From Agrilutibacter niabensis (lineage in GTDB: Bacteria; Pseudomonadota; Gammaproteobacteria; Xanthomonadales; Xanthomonadaceae), in assembly GCF_042657165.1 (NCBI RefSeq), contig NZ_JBHSNJ010000013.1:62001-126000 (forward strand): DNA of 64,000 bases, written 5' to 3'. The notes under the pieces are model-generated. The model ran no database searches. It saw only the letters and a program-made list of their open reading frames with translations, and had not been told where the DNA came from. Below, in pieces: positions 17,101 to 24,445 of this stretch (the first letter of the stretch is position 1; each line of letters starts with the position of its first letter). A program made the translations under genes and the position numbers.

Positions 17101-17525
17101 GCGAAGCTCATCGCCATCGCCTTGAGCTGCAGGGCGATGTACGGCACCAGGCCGAGCACCGCAACCAGCGTCACCGTCGCCGCCAGCCAGGTGTCCTTGC
17201 CCAGGCGCGTGGCGATCAGGTCGGCGATGGACGTCGCGTTGGTTTCGCGCGCCAGCTTCACCAGCCGCACCATCGCCCCCGCGGCCAGTGCGTACAGCAG
17301 GATCGCGCCCAGGAAGGTCGGAGGCAGCGGCCAGCCGTAGCGCGCGGCCTGGGTGACCGTGCCGTAGAACGTCCAGGACGTGCAGTGCACCGCCAGCGAC
17401 AGGGCGTAGACATGCTTCCACTTCGTCGCGAACGCCTGCGGACGGCGTTCGCCGTAGAGGCCGGCAGCGAACAGCAGCCCCAGCCACGCCAGCGCGGCCA
17501 GGACGGTGAGGCTCGGGGAGATCAT
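14127..17525 (-). CDS. SLC5-transporter-fused hybrid sensor histidine kinase (CrbS/MxtR/CbrA type)
   Basis: An 1132-residue membrane kinase. Residues 1-~500 form a 12-13-helix sodium/solute-symporter-like domain (e.g. HCTSWTFYGTVTQAARYGWP, FILPHQFHIAVVEC). A PAS domain follows (~600-720; ISVVDAQLRLVAWNRRYAELFGF in part), then a coiled coil and HisKA with phospho-His777 (FLAAIGHDLLQPLHAA). The HATPase has NFLANAVRYT, DTGPGIAPDQQ and GLGLGLAIAERIAG, and a C-terminal receiver carries Asp1061 (AWLFDFHLDDDTG). The start at 17525 has GGGAGC just upstream; the frame extends to 17612. It converges with the response-regulator gene, 11 bp between stops. The transporter domain probably senses or carries a small carboxylate; 3HB is inferred from context. 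Confidence 0.92.
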   Translation of the reverse strand: MISPSLTVLAALAWLGLLFAAGLYGERRPQAFATKWKHVYALSLAVHCTSWTFYGTVTQAARYGWPLPPTFLGAILLYALAAGAMVRLVKLARETNATSIADLIATRLGKDTWLAATVTLVAVLGLVPYIALQLKAMAMSFAVLTGHGTDGSADALAAPPWRDVALYVALAMALFAMLFGTRRVSAAEHNRGLVLAMAFESLLKLGAMLALGAFVWWGLQAAPVAAAVLAPAPSGGGFVPLVLLGAFAMFILPHQFHIAVVECRDERDVRTARWLFPLYLVLIALPVLPLARAGQALLGGTGVSSDMYVLALPLAQGHAGLGLFAFLGGLSAATGMVVVSTLTLSLMIGNHWLAPGLLRRSWKSTLWARGDGGDLRGAVLLLRRAGIVAIMLLAWMYGRVVAGNAALADVGAVSFSALATLAPALAFAVWRPHTPPRAAIAGIAAAFAVWAWCLLLPTLATAHGVTPGWVSHGPFGAAWLAPDALFGLTGWSRLGRAVGASLFVGTLATALVAVWRTAPARRESRGLDAATLRSAGRRFLSRERVAELLAAAPPAGAVPSDVEAAMERELASVLGSASARVLLDAARREGGNGHDLDTVAAIVDTASQDLRFNQRVLEAALQNMSQGISVVDAQLRLVAWNRRYAELFGFPDALLRIGTPIADLSAWTLQRMPYKGSLQHALARRLAFMRAGSPHLSERVFPDGSIVEIRGNPMPGGGFVATFTDVTAFRHAEAELLQANETLEQRVGERTTLLEQAKREAETANDAKSRFLAAIGHDLLQPLHAAHLFTDALAQQLAATAQDRTRDAAPQETLGQIRGALDSTTGLLTGLLDMSRLEAGGLVPERRAMPLAEVLEPLVSEFRVLAAERGLQFHYVPSTRWVDTDPQLLRRVLQNFLANAVRYTASGRVLLGVRRDGDGLRIEVHDTGPGIAPDQQELIFEEFRRGGDAPGQGLGLGLAIAERIAGLLGAPLTLRSESGRGTLFAITVPMESTQPREAVAPLPQRPSLPGLHVLVVDNEPLAMDALRRVLEGWGCRVSAASHRHGAEAAITDDPADAWLFDFHLDDDTGVALHERLSSQHGARPTVILSADHTEAVRRTVHEAGLPLLMKPLKPLALKSVLDRLLAARAVTA

Positions 17526-17621
17526 TGCGCTCCCGGTAAGGCGGCGACAGTGCGGGACGGGGATGGGCTCACGCGCACGAGGATAGCGCGCGGCCCGACG
17601 CGGTCCTGCCACCGCGCGCGC

Positions 17622-17665
17622 AAAAAAGCCGGCGCGGCGGGGAGATCGTGCCCCGCCGCGCCGGC
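17622..17665 (-). terminator. strong intrinsic terminator after the TonB receptor gene
   Basis: Read on the minus strand, a 15-bp perfect stem (GCCGGCGCGGCGGGG at 17665-17651 and its complement at 17642-17628) with an 8-nt loop is followed by six T (17627-17622). It starts 18 bp past the receptor stop and insulates the kinase gene. Confidence 0.93.
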
Positions 17666-17682
17666 CGTCGCGGGTGCGCGGG

Positions 17683-19911
17683 TCAGAACTGGTAGCGGGC
17701 CGTCAACGAGTACTCGCGCGGCGCGCCGTAGAAGCCGCTCAGCACGCCCAACGCGGTCTGCAGGTTGTAGCCGGTGGTGCGGTACTCCTCGTCGGCCAGG
17801 TTGGTGCCTGCCAGCGCGAACGACCAGGCGTCGTTGACGCGCCAGGTCACGCCCGCATTGACCAGCCCATACCCCGGCTGCTTGATCGCCTCGCTCAGGT
17901 CGGTAGTCGGATAGACCTCGGACTGGTAGCTGTAGCCGACCCGTGCCGACAGGTTGCCGCCGCCAGCCAGCGCGGTGCGCCATTCAACGTTGACCGCGCC
18001 CGAGAACTCCGGTGCGTTGGTGAACTTCTGGTTGTCGGCGACGTTCACGCCGGCGGTGATGAACTCATCGTACTTGGCGTCGAGCCAGGCCAGGTTGCCG
18101 CTGATGGCCCAGTGCTCGGTCGGCAGCCACTGGTACTCGACTTCCGCGCCGTCGATGGTGCCCTTGCCGGCGTTGGTGAAGTCACCGAAGAACTGCGGGT
18201 TGCCGGCGGCGTCGATGTACTGGGTGAAGACCGACAGCTGGATGTCCTTGTAGACGTTATGGAACGCCGCCAGGTTCAGGAACAGGGTCTGGTCCAGCAG
18301 CCCCATCTTGGTGCCGATCTCCAGGCTGTCCACGCTTTCGTCGTCGAACGGCTCGCCCGAGCGCGGCACCGCAGTGGTGTTGGCGCGGATGTTGTAGCCG
18401 CCCGACTTGAAGCCGCGCGACGCCAACCCGTACACCATGATGTCCGGGGTGACCTCGTAGTCCAGCGAGATCTTCGGCGAGACGTTCTTGAAGTTGATGG
18501 TCTTGTCGAAGTTCGCCGCCACCACGCCATTGGGCGTGCTGAAGGTGTTGTCGGTGTAACCGATGTTGTGGGCGATGGCGTGCTTGTCTTCGTCGGTGTA
18601 GCGGGCCCCCACGTCCAGCTTCCACTTCTCGCCCAGGTCAAAGGTCCAGTCGGTGTAGAACGAAAGACTCTCGGTAAAGACCCGGCCCTGGGTATCGCCA
18701 AAACTCAGCCCGAAGAAGTTGTTCAGCACCTGGCCGCCGGCTTCGCCGTCGAAGTAGTAGATACCCATCACGCCGCGGGCGCTGCCGCCCGCGTCGAAGT
18801 TGGCCTGCAACTCGTGGCTGACCTGGCTGTCCTGGTAGAACGCCTTGACGTCGGCCACCGGGTACGGCGTCATGTCGAAGTCGATGTTGGTCTCGGTATC
18901 CGACTCGCGCTTCGCAGCGACGTACTTCAGCGACCAGTTCTCGTTGGCGCGCCAGTTCACCGTCGCCGACGCACCCTTCATGGTGGTGTCGTTGACATTG
19001 GGCATGCCGCTGCGGATGTCGTAACGGTCATCCAGCGGCTGATAGGCGGACAGGCCCGGGAACAGGAGGTTGGCAAGCGGGCTCGTGTTGGCCGACAGCA
19101 GCTTGCCGCCGCGCATTCCGGACTGGTCGTCCATCCAGTCCGCCGCGAACTGGAAATTGAGGTCGTCGCTGGCATAGGCCCCCAACTCCAGACGCATCGC
19201 GTTTATTTCCTTGTCGCTTACCGGCTGGTCGTTGGTGAGGTTCTCGCCGTAGCCGTCGCGGTTCAGGCTGGCCGCTGCGATGCGGCCGCGCAGCACGCCG
19301 TCGGCGACGGAACCACCCAGCCCGGCCTTGACGTCCAACCGGTCGTGGCTGCCCATGGTCATCGATGCGAACCCCTCGGTGTCCTTGGAGAGACCGCGGG
19401 AGATGTACTTGATCGCGCCGCCGATGGTGTTCTTGCCGTACAGCGTGCCCTGCGGGCCGCGCAGCACTTCCACGCGCTCGACGTCGAACACGTCCAGGAG
19501 CGCGCCCTGCGGGCGGGCGATGTAGACGTCGTCGAGGTAGATGCCGACGCCGGGATCCACGCCCCACAGCGGATCGGACTGGCCGACACCGCGGATGTAG
19601 GCGGTGACCGTGCTGCTGGAGCCGCGCGCGGCGTAGATGGTCAGGTTCGGCACCTGCGCGTCGAGGTCGGACAGGTCCTCGACGTTGAGCTTGTCGAGCG
19701 CGTCGGCGGTGAAGGCGGTGACAGCGACCGGCACTTCCTGCAGGGTTTCCTCGCGCTTGCGCGCGGTGACGGTGACGGCGCCGAGATTGGTCGCCTTGGC
19801 TTCCGCCGTGCCTGCATCCGAAGGAGCCGCGTCCTGCGCCCATGCCACCGGCGAGGCGAGTGCGGTTAGCAGCACCGAACCGATCGCCAGACTCAAATAC
19901 TTGCGCTTCAT
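17683..19911 (-). CDS. TonB-dependent outer-membrane receptor of the 3HB locus
   Basis: A 742-residue receptor. It has a Sec signal (1-25, ending VAWA-QD), then the TonB-box area (LGAVTVTARKREETLQEVPV). The plug contains VTAYIRGVGQ, VGIYLDDVYIARPQGALLDV and VEVLRGPQGTLYGKNTIGGA, and a 22-strand barrel ends in aromatic REYSLTARYQF. The plug wording matches the large family of oxidised-carbon and polymer receptors expanded in xanthomonads and sphingomonads rather than siderophore receptors. AGGAGG lies 6-11 nt before the ATG. It is divergent from the GntP permease gene over a shared operator, so uptake of 3HB oligomers is the likely job (inference). Confidence 0.9.
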   Translation of the reverse strand: MKRKYLSLAIGSVLLTALASPVAWAQDAAPSDAGTAEAKATNLGAVTVTARKREETLQEVPVAVTAFTADALDKLNVEDLSDLDAQVPNLTIYAARGSSSTVTAYIRGVGQSDPLWGVDPGVGIYLDDVYIARPQGALLDVFDVERVEVLRGPQGTLYGKNTIGGAIKYISRGLSKDTEGFASMTMGSHDRLDVKAGLGGSVADGVLRGRIAAASLNRDGYGENLTNDQPVSDKEINAMRLELGAYASDDLNFQFAADWMDDQSGMRGGKLLSANTSPLANLLFPGLSAYQPLDDRYDIRSGMPNVNDTTMKGASATVNWRANENWSLKYVAAKRESDTETNIDFDMTPYPVADVKAFYQDSQVSHELQANFDAGGSARGVMGIYYFDGEAGGQVLNNFFGLSFGDTQGRVFTESLSFYTDWTFDLGEKWKLDVGARYTDEDKHAIAHNIGYTDNTFSTPNGVVAANFDKTINFKNVSPKISLDYEVTPDIMVYGLASRGFKSGGYNIRANTTAVPRSGEPFDDESVDSLEIGTKMGLLDQTLFLNLAAFHNVYKDIQLSVFTQYIDAAGNPQFFGDFTNAGKGTIDGAEVEYQWLPTEHWAISGNLAWLDAKYDEFITAGVNVADNQKFTNAPEFSGAVNVEWRTALAGGGNLSARVGYSYQSEVYPTTDLSEAIKQPGYGLVNAGVTWRVNDAWSFALAGTNLADEEYRTTGYNLQTALGVLSGFYGAPREYSLTARYQF

Positions 19912-19968
19912 CGCGTCCCTCCTACGGGTACGAAGTCATTGCGGCGGACCCCTGCCACCGTTTGCGCA

Positions 19969-20042
19969 AGGCTAGGGCCGGCCCTGCGGGGGCGGCATCG
20001 TACCTTCGGACAATGGGCCGCCCGCGGCGTGGTCACGACACT
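19969..20042. promoter_or_regulatory. divergent promoter pair around a shared activator site (TonB receptor / permease)
   Basis: The core GTACCTTCGGAC (20000-20011) lies 25 bp from TAGCCT on the minus strand (19974-19969) and 25 bp from GACACT on the plus strand (20037-20042). The geometry matches the hydrolase/bdhA region within 1 bp. No -35 consensus is seen. The plus-strand -10 is the weakest of the four. Confidence 0.5.
19992..20011. promoter_or_regulatory. 20-bp element shared with 12582-12601 (copy 2)
   Basis: GCGGCATCGTACCTTCGGAC is identical to the first copy at 18 of 20 positions and has the same orientation relative to the flanking gene pair. It probably binds the same regulator. 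Confidence 0.7.
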
Positions 20043-20086
20043 CGCGGCCAGAGAACATGCCGCTCACCGGCATCGTGGAGTGGTGG

Positions 20087-21484
20087 ATGTCCTTCCTCAT
20101 CGTGTTGGCCGCGCTGTGTTTCCTGATGTACGTGGCCTACCGCGGCCACAGCGTCATCCTGTTCGCGCCGGTCGCGGCGCTGGGCGCGGTGCTGCTGACC
20201 GACCCGTCGCTGGTCGCGCCGATGTTCACCGGCCTGTTCATGGACAAGATGGTCGGCTTCCTCAAGCTGTACTTCCCGGTATTCGTGCTCGGCGCGCTGT
20301 TCGGCAAGCTGATCGAACTGTCCGGCTTCTCGCGCGCGATCGTCAGTTCCACCATCCGCGTGTTCGGCGCCGGCCGCGCCATGCTGTCGATCGTCGCGGT
20401 GTGCGCGCTGCTGACCTACGGCGGGGTGTCGCTGTTCGTGGTGGTGTTCGCGGTGTACCCGTTCGCGGCCGAGCTGTTCCGCCAGGGCAACATCCCCAAG
20501 CGCCTGATCCCCGGCACGATCGCGCTGGGTGCGTTCACCTTCACCATGGACGCGCTGCCGGGCACGCCGCAGATCCAGAACATCATCCCCACCGCGTTCT
20601 TCGGCACCGACTCGTGGGCCGCGCCGCTGCTGGGCGTGACCGGTTCGGTGTTCATCCTGATCGCGGGCCTGTCGTACCTGGAATGGCGCCGCCGTGTCGC
20701 GCTCAGGAACGGCGAGGGCTACGGCGATCCCGCGACGCTGGTGAACGAGCCGGCGCCGTTTGCCGGAACCGCGCTGGCCAATCCGGCCGTCGCGATCCTG
20801 CCGCTGGTGCTGGTCGGCGTCAGCAACAAGTTGTTCACCGTGCTGATCCCGCGCATCTATGGCGGCAGCCACGAATTCGTGCCGGCGGTGATCGGCAAGG
20901 CCACGCCGGTGGTGCAGGAAGTCTCCAAGGTCGCGGCGATCTGGGCGGTGGAAGGCGCGCTGCTGGTCGGCATCGCGTGCGTGCTCGCGTTCGCGTGGAC
21001 GCCGGTGAAGACGAGCTTCGCCCAGGGCAGCAAGAGCGCGATCGGCGGCGCCCTGCTGGCCTCGATGAACACCGCATCCGAATACGGCTTCGGTGCGGTG
21101 ATCGCGGCGCTGCCTGGGTTCCTGGTGGTCGCCAACGCGCTGGGCGCGATCCCGAACCCGCTGGTGAACGAAGCGGTGACGGTGACCTCGCTCGCCGGCA
21201 TCACCGGCTCGGCCTCGGGCGGCATGAGCATCGCGCTGGCGGCGATGGCCGACAGCTTCATCGCCAACGCGCAGGCGGCGGGCATTCCGATGGAGGTGCT
21301 GCACCGCGTGGCCGCGATGGCCTCCGGTGGCATGGACACGCTGCCGCACAACGGCGCGGTGATCACCCTGCTGGCGGTCACCGGCCTCACCCATCGCCAG
21401 TCCTACAAGGACATCTTCGCGATCACGGTGATCAAGACGCTGGCGGTGTTCGTGGTGATCGCGACGTACTACGCGACGGCGTGA
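20087..21484 (+). CDS. GntP-family permease, probable 3-hydroxybutyrate transporter
   Basis: A 465-residue inner-membrane carrier with 11-13 predicted helices. GntP features include YGGVSLFVVVFAVYPFA, FTMDALPGTPQIQNIIPT, and the C-terminal SGGMSIALAAMADSF and GGMDTLPHNGAVITLL. The wording matches the D-beta-hydroxybutyrate permease branch rather than gluconate carriers (my recollection of the family). The frame is open from an ATG at 20057, but 20087 has GGAG 6 nt upstream and begins the first helix directly (MSFLIVLAALCFLM). It is divergent from the TonB receptor and on the same strand as bdhA. Together with hydrolase and dehydrogenase it gives a full import-and-oxidation route. Confidence 0.87.
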   Translation: MSFLIVLAALCFLMYVAYRGHSVILFAPVAALGAVLLTDPSLVAPMFTGLFMDKMVGFLKLYFPVFVLGALFGKLIELSGFSRAIVSSTIRVFGAGRAMLSIVAVCALLTYGGVSLFVVVFAVYPFAAELFRQGNIPKRLIPGTIALGAFTFTMDALPGTPQIQNIIPTAFFGTDSWAAPLLGVTGSVFILIAGLSYLEWRRRVALRNGEGYGDPATLVNEPAPFAGTALANPAVAILPLVLVGVSNKLFTVLIPRIYGGSHEFVPAVIGKATPVVQEVSKVAAIWAVEGALLVGIACVLAFAWTPVKTSFAQGSKSAIGGALLASMNTASEYGFGAVIAALPGFLVVANALGAIPNPLVNEAVTVTSLAGITGSASGGMSIALAAMADSFIANAQAAGIPMEVLHRVAAMASGGMDTLPHNGAVITLLAVTGLTHRQSYKDIFAITVIKTLAVFVVIATYYATA

Positions 21485-21506
21485 GTCCCGGGCGCGGCGG
21501 CGCGCC

Positions 21507-21917
21507 CTACTGCCCTTCCCACAGGTCCGGCAGCGGGGTGGTGATCCACCACGCCTTGGCTTCGGGGTCCCAGCGCCAGACCTCGCGGTAATGCACCGTG
21601 CGCTCGGCCATGGTGTGGCGGTTGATCACGCCGATCTCGATGTCGCGCACGGACTTGCCGCCATCCATGTCGACGGTGGCGCCGACGTCGCGGTAGGTGG
21701 AGATCTGCACCTGCCTGTAGCGTTCCAGCTGCAGCGGGGTGAGCTGGATCTCCTTGCGCACCTCGGGATCGATCAGGTTCATCGCGCCCTCGAAGTCGCC
21801 CCAGCGGATGAACCCCGACCACGCGTACACCGCCTGGTCGTACTTGTTCCGCTGGTTGGCGACGGTGGCGCATGCGGCGAGGGCCAGCAGGCACAGCAGG
21901 ACAAGGGCGGGCTTCAT
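21507..21917 (-). CDS. conserved lipoprotein of unknown function
   Basis: A 136-residue lipoprotein. MKPALVLLCLLALAACATV is a textbook lipoprotein signal with Cys16. The ~115-residue mature part (YAWSGFIRWGDFEGAMNLID early, then VHYREVWRWDPEAKAWWI and TPLPDLWEG at the end) looks like a small NTF2-like alpha/beta fold, by pattern only. The frame is open up to 22040, but the upstream part is basic and lacks features. An ATG at 21971 is an alternative. It converges on the permease gene; no functional link is evident. Confidence 0.75.
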   Translation of the reverse strand: MKPALVLLCLLALAACATVANQRNKYDQAVYAWSGFIRWGDFEGAMNLIDPEVRKEIQLTPLQLERYRQVQISTYRDVGATVDMDGGKSVRDIEIGVINRHTMAERTVHYREVWRWDPEAKAWWITTPLPDLWEGQ

Positions 21918-22044
21918 GCGGGCCAGCTTGGTGCAGGCCAACTTGGTGCTGGCGTTGAACAGACGCGTCATGCGGGCGGTTCTCTGGGCGGTTGCACGCA
22001 TCCTAGCCGAACGCGTTCCCCGGGCGGCCGCGCGGGCCACGGGA

Positions 22045-22500
22045 TCACTTCAGGATTGCGACGTAGCGCGCGGCGAAGTCGGTGGCGATCGCGCCGTCGG
22101 GCAGGCGCGTCTGCGCCACCAGCCCCATGCGCGCGCGGCCGCGGCTGCGCAGGGTGTCGATGAATTCCCGGGGATCGGATTCGGGCGCGGGTTCGGCGCT
22201 GACGTCGAGATCGGCGAACAGCGGCGCGAGGTAACGGATCTGGCTGTCGGCGACGAAGATGTCGGCGTGCAACCCCGCGCGTTCGACCAGCAGCGACACC
22301 ACGCCCCACGAGGCCAGCGTCATCATCGAGGCGAGGCTGCCGCCGAAGGCGCAGCCCTTGTCGTTGACGTGGACCGACAGCGGCGCATGCAGCTGCAGGC
22401 GGTGGCCGTCGTAACCGGCGATGCGCAGCTGCATCAGCGCGACCGGGGGCATGGACTGGTAGTGGGCGTCGAGTTGTTCGAGTTCGGCTGTGTGGGGCAT
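22045..22500 (-). CDS. hotdog-fold thioesterase (YiiD C-terminal-type domain)
   Basis: A 151-residue protein of the hotdog superfamily that resembles the thioesterase domain found at the C-terminus of YiiD (PF09500 type). Landmarks are LQLHAPLSVHVNDKGCAFGGSLA, then MMTLASWGVVSLLVERAG and IRYLAPLFADLDVSAEP. It probably hydrolyses an acyl-CoA; the substrate is unknown. The frame is open to 22770 on this strand, but that part overlaps hemD antisense, and MPHTAELEQLD at 22500 is the natural start. It is divergent from hemD with 95 bp between them. Confidence 0.83.
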   Translation of the reverse strand: MPHTAELEQLDAHYQSMPPVALMQLRIAGYDGHRLQLHAPLSVHVNDKGCAFGGSLASMMTLASWGVVSLLVERAGLHADIFVADSQIRYLAPLFADLDVSAEPAPESDPREFIDTLRSRGRARMGLVAQTRLPDGAIATDFAARYVAILK

Positions 22501-22595
22501 GGTCGATGCGGTGTCGGTTCGCGGTCTTCGGTCGTGGCTGGCCGGGCGACCGCGGTCAAGCGACCCGCAGCAGCTACTCGTGCGAAGCTTTCCGC

Positions 22596-23354
22596 ATGCC
22601 CGCCACCCCGCCATGGTATGTGATCTCGCTGCGCCCCCGTGGCGAACACGCGGCATTGCGGCGCGCGGCGGCGCGGCATGGCGGCGGACTGATCGCACTC
22701 TCGCCGTGGCGGCTGCAACTGCGCGATGACGCCACGGCGCGCGCGGCGGTGCGATCGGCGCTGGCGGCATCGCGCATCGTCTTCACCAGTCCGGCGGCGG
22801 TGCGCGCGGCGCGCGCGCTGCAGGTCTTGAAGCCGCGCCGCGGCCAGGCCTGGTGCGCCGTGGGCGCGGGCACCGCGGCAGCCCTGCGCCGCGCCGGCAT
22901 CAGCGACGTGCACGCGCCCGCGCGCATGGACAGCGAGGGCCTGCTGTCGCTGCCGGTGCTGCAGGACGTCTCGGGGCATGACGTCGGCCTGGTCACGGCG
23001 CCCGGCGGGCGTGGCGAGATCACGCCGGCGCTGCTCGCACGCGGTGCCGCGGTGCTGCGTGCGGACGCGTACGCGCGCGTACCCGTGCCGCTCTCCACGC
23101 AGGCGTTGCAACGGCTGCGCACCACCGATGCGCCGCTGGTGCTGGCGCTGAGCAGCGGCGAGGCACTGCAACGCGTGCTCGAGGCGCTGCCGGCCGACCT
23201 CGCCGGGAAGCTGCGCGGCGCGCGCGTGGTCGCCGCAAGCGAACGCCTGCAGGCGCTGGCGCGCGGCTGCGGCTTCAAGGAGATCGTCGTGGCCCGTGGA
23301 CCACGCCCGGCCGACCTGCTCACCGCGGCGGTGCAACGGCTTCCGGTAGGATGA
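22596..23354 (+). CDS. hemD: uroporphyrinogen-III synthase
   Basis: A 252-residue enzyme that closes and inverts ring D of hydroxymethylbilane to uroporphyrinogen III in tetrapyrrole synthesis. The family is poorly conserved; support comes from the two alternating domains with IVFTSPAAVRAA, WCAVGAGTAAALRRAGI, VGLVTAPGGRGEI and LALSSGEALQRVL, plus the order hemD-hemX-hemY. The start at 22596 (MPATPPWYVISLRPRGEH) fits the typical first strand; the frame is open from 22506. Its stop is followed at once by a short 13-bp tandem repeat that separates it from hemX. Confidence 0.88.
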   Translation: MPATPPWYVISLRPRGEHAALRRAAARHGGGLIALSPWRLQLRDDATARAAVRSALAASRIVFTSPAAVRAARALQVLKPRRGQAWCAVGAGTAAALRRAGISDVHAPARMDSEGLLSLPVLQDVSGHDVGLVTAPGGRGEITPALLARGAAVLRADAYARVPVPLSTQALQRLRTTDAPLVLALSSGEALQRVLEALPADLAGKLRGARVVAASERLQALARGCGFKEIVVARGPRPADLLTAAVQRLPVG

Positions 23355-23358
23355 GACC

Positions 23359-23410
23359 CTGATCGCAGTTCCTGATCACAGTTCCTGGTCGCAGTTTCCC
23401 GATCGCAAGA
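23359..23410 (+). repeat. 13-bp imperfect tandem repeat between hemD and hemX
   Basis: Four head-to-tail units of 13 bp: CTGATCGCAGTTC (23359), CTGATCACAGTTC (23372), CTGGTCGCAGTTT (23385) and a diverged CCCGATCGCAAGA (23398). They fill most of the 80-bp gap. Origin by replication slippage is likely; a regulatory role is not evident. Confidence 0.8.
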
Positions 23411-23434
23411 TCCCGATCTTCATCGAGCCGCGCC

Positions 23435-24397
23435 GTGTCCACTTCCTCCGACGACACCCCCGCTCCGTCCCATCGCAACCGCAGCGCCTGGTGGCTCGTG
23501 GTGCCCGTCGCCGTGCTGGCGGCAGGCTATCTCGGCTGGCAGCAATGGCGCGCCCGCGAGCAGGCCGCGGAGAGCGACACCCAGCAGCAGGTCGTGGCAC
23601 TGTCGGAACGCCTCAACGCGATGCGCAGCGAACAACGTTCGCACAGCCGCCGCCTGCAGCAGGCCGAATCGCTCAATCGCGTGCTGCGCGAAGAGCTTGA
23701 TGGCATCACCCAGCGCGCGGCGCTGCTCGAGGACAGCGTCACCAAGCTCGCCGACCCCGACCGCCACGGGGCGCAGGCACTGCGCCTGGACGAAACCGAG
23801 ATGCTGCTGGTGCTCGGCAGCGAACGCCTGCAGATCGCCGGGGACCTCGACGGCGCGCGCCGCGCCTATGCGCTGGCGGCAGGCGTGCTCGACGGCATCG
23901 ACGATCCGGCCTACCTCAGCCTGCGCCAGACCCTGCTGCAGGAGCGCACATCCCTGGATGCGCTCGGCGCCGATCCGCGGGTGAAGGCGGTGGCGCAGCT
24001 CGATGCCTACGCCCAGACCGTCGCTACGCCAGCCGGACGCGAGGCGATCGCCTCCGACCTGCGCGCACCGTGGTGGCGGCGCGCGTTCGGTACCCTGCTG
24101 CAGGTGCAGCCGACCGATCGCGCCGTGGCCGTGCAGTCCGCCGATCGCGCCGCCGCGCTGGCCGGATTGCAATTGGAGATCTCGCTGGCCCGGGCTGCCG
24201 CCGAACGCCGCGACAACCGCGGCTACCGCGAAGCCCTGCGCCGCGCGGACGCCTGGCTGCAGCGGCTGGTGCCGGATTCGGCCGCGCGCGCGCAGCAGCG
24301 CGCGAAACTGAAGGCGCTGGCAGCGATGCCGCTTTCACTTTCCGTACCCACGCTCGGCAGCACGCTGCAGCAGCTGCGACAGTTGCGCGCGCGCTGA
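23435..24397 (+). CDS. hemX: HemX, membrane-anchored tetrapyrrole-cluster protein
   Basis: A 320-residue protein with a short Pro/Ser cytosolic N-terminus, one transmembrane helix (SAWWLVVPVAVLAAGYLGWQ, residues ~17-36) and a long periplasmic helical part. A coiled coil (QQQVVALSERLNAMRSEQRS) is followed by the HemX domain (LRLDETEMLLVLGSERLQIAG). It is often annotated as uroporphyrin-III C-methyltransferase, but it has no SAM-binding fold, so that name is misleading. Translation starts at GTG 23435. It lies between hemD and hemY as in many gammaproteobacteria, and probably acts as a scaffold. Confidence 0.88.
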   Translation: MSTSSDDTPAPSHRNRSAWWLVVPVAVLAAGYLGWQQWRAREQAAESDTQQQVVALSERLNAMRSEQRSHSRRLQQAESLNRVLREELDGITQRAALLEDSVTKLADPDRHGAQALRLDETEMLLVLGSERLQIAGDLDGARRAYALAAGVLDGIDDPAYLSLRQTLLQERTSLDALGADPRVKAVAQLDAYAQTVATPAGREAIASDLRAPWWRRAFGTLLQVQPTDRAVAVQSADRAAALAGLQLEISLARAAAERRDNRGYREALRRADAWLQRLVPDSAARAQQRAKLKALAAMPLSLSVPTLGSTLQQLRQLRAR

Positions 24398-24445
24398 GCG
24401 GCGTCGCGCGATAACGCCGATTCCCCCTTCTGCGGTGCACGCGCC

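Noticed and set aside
17674..19869. A 731-codon frame opposite the TonB receptor
   Set aside because: It mirrors the receptor gene; the receptor has a signal peptide, plug and barrel motifs, and the mirror frame has none.
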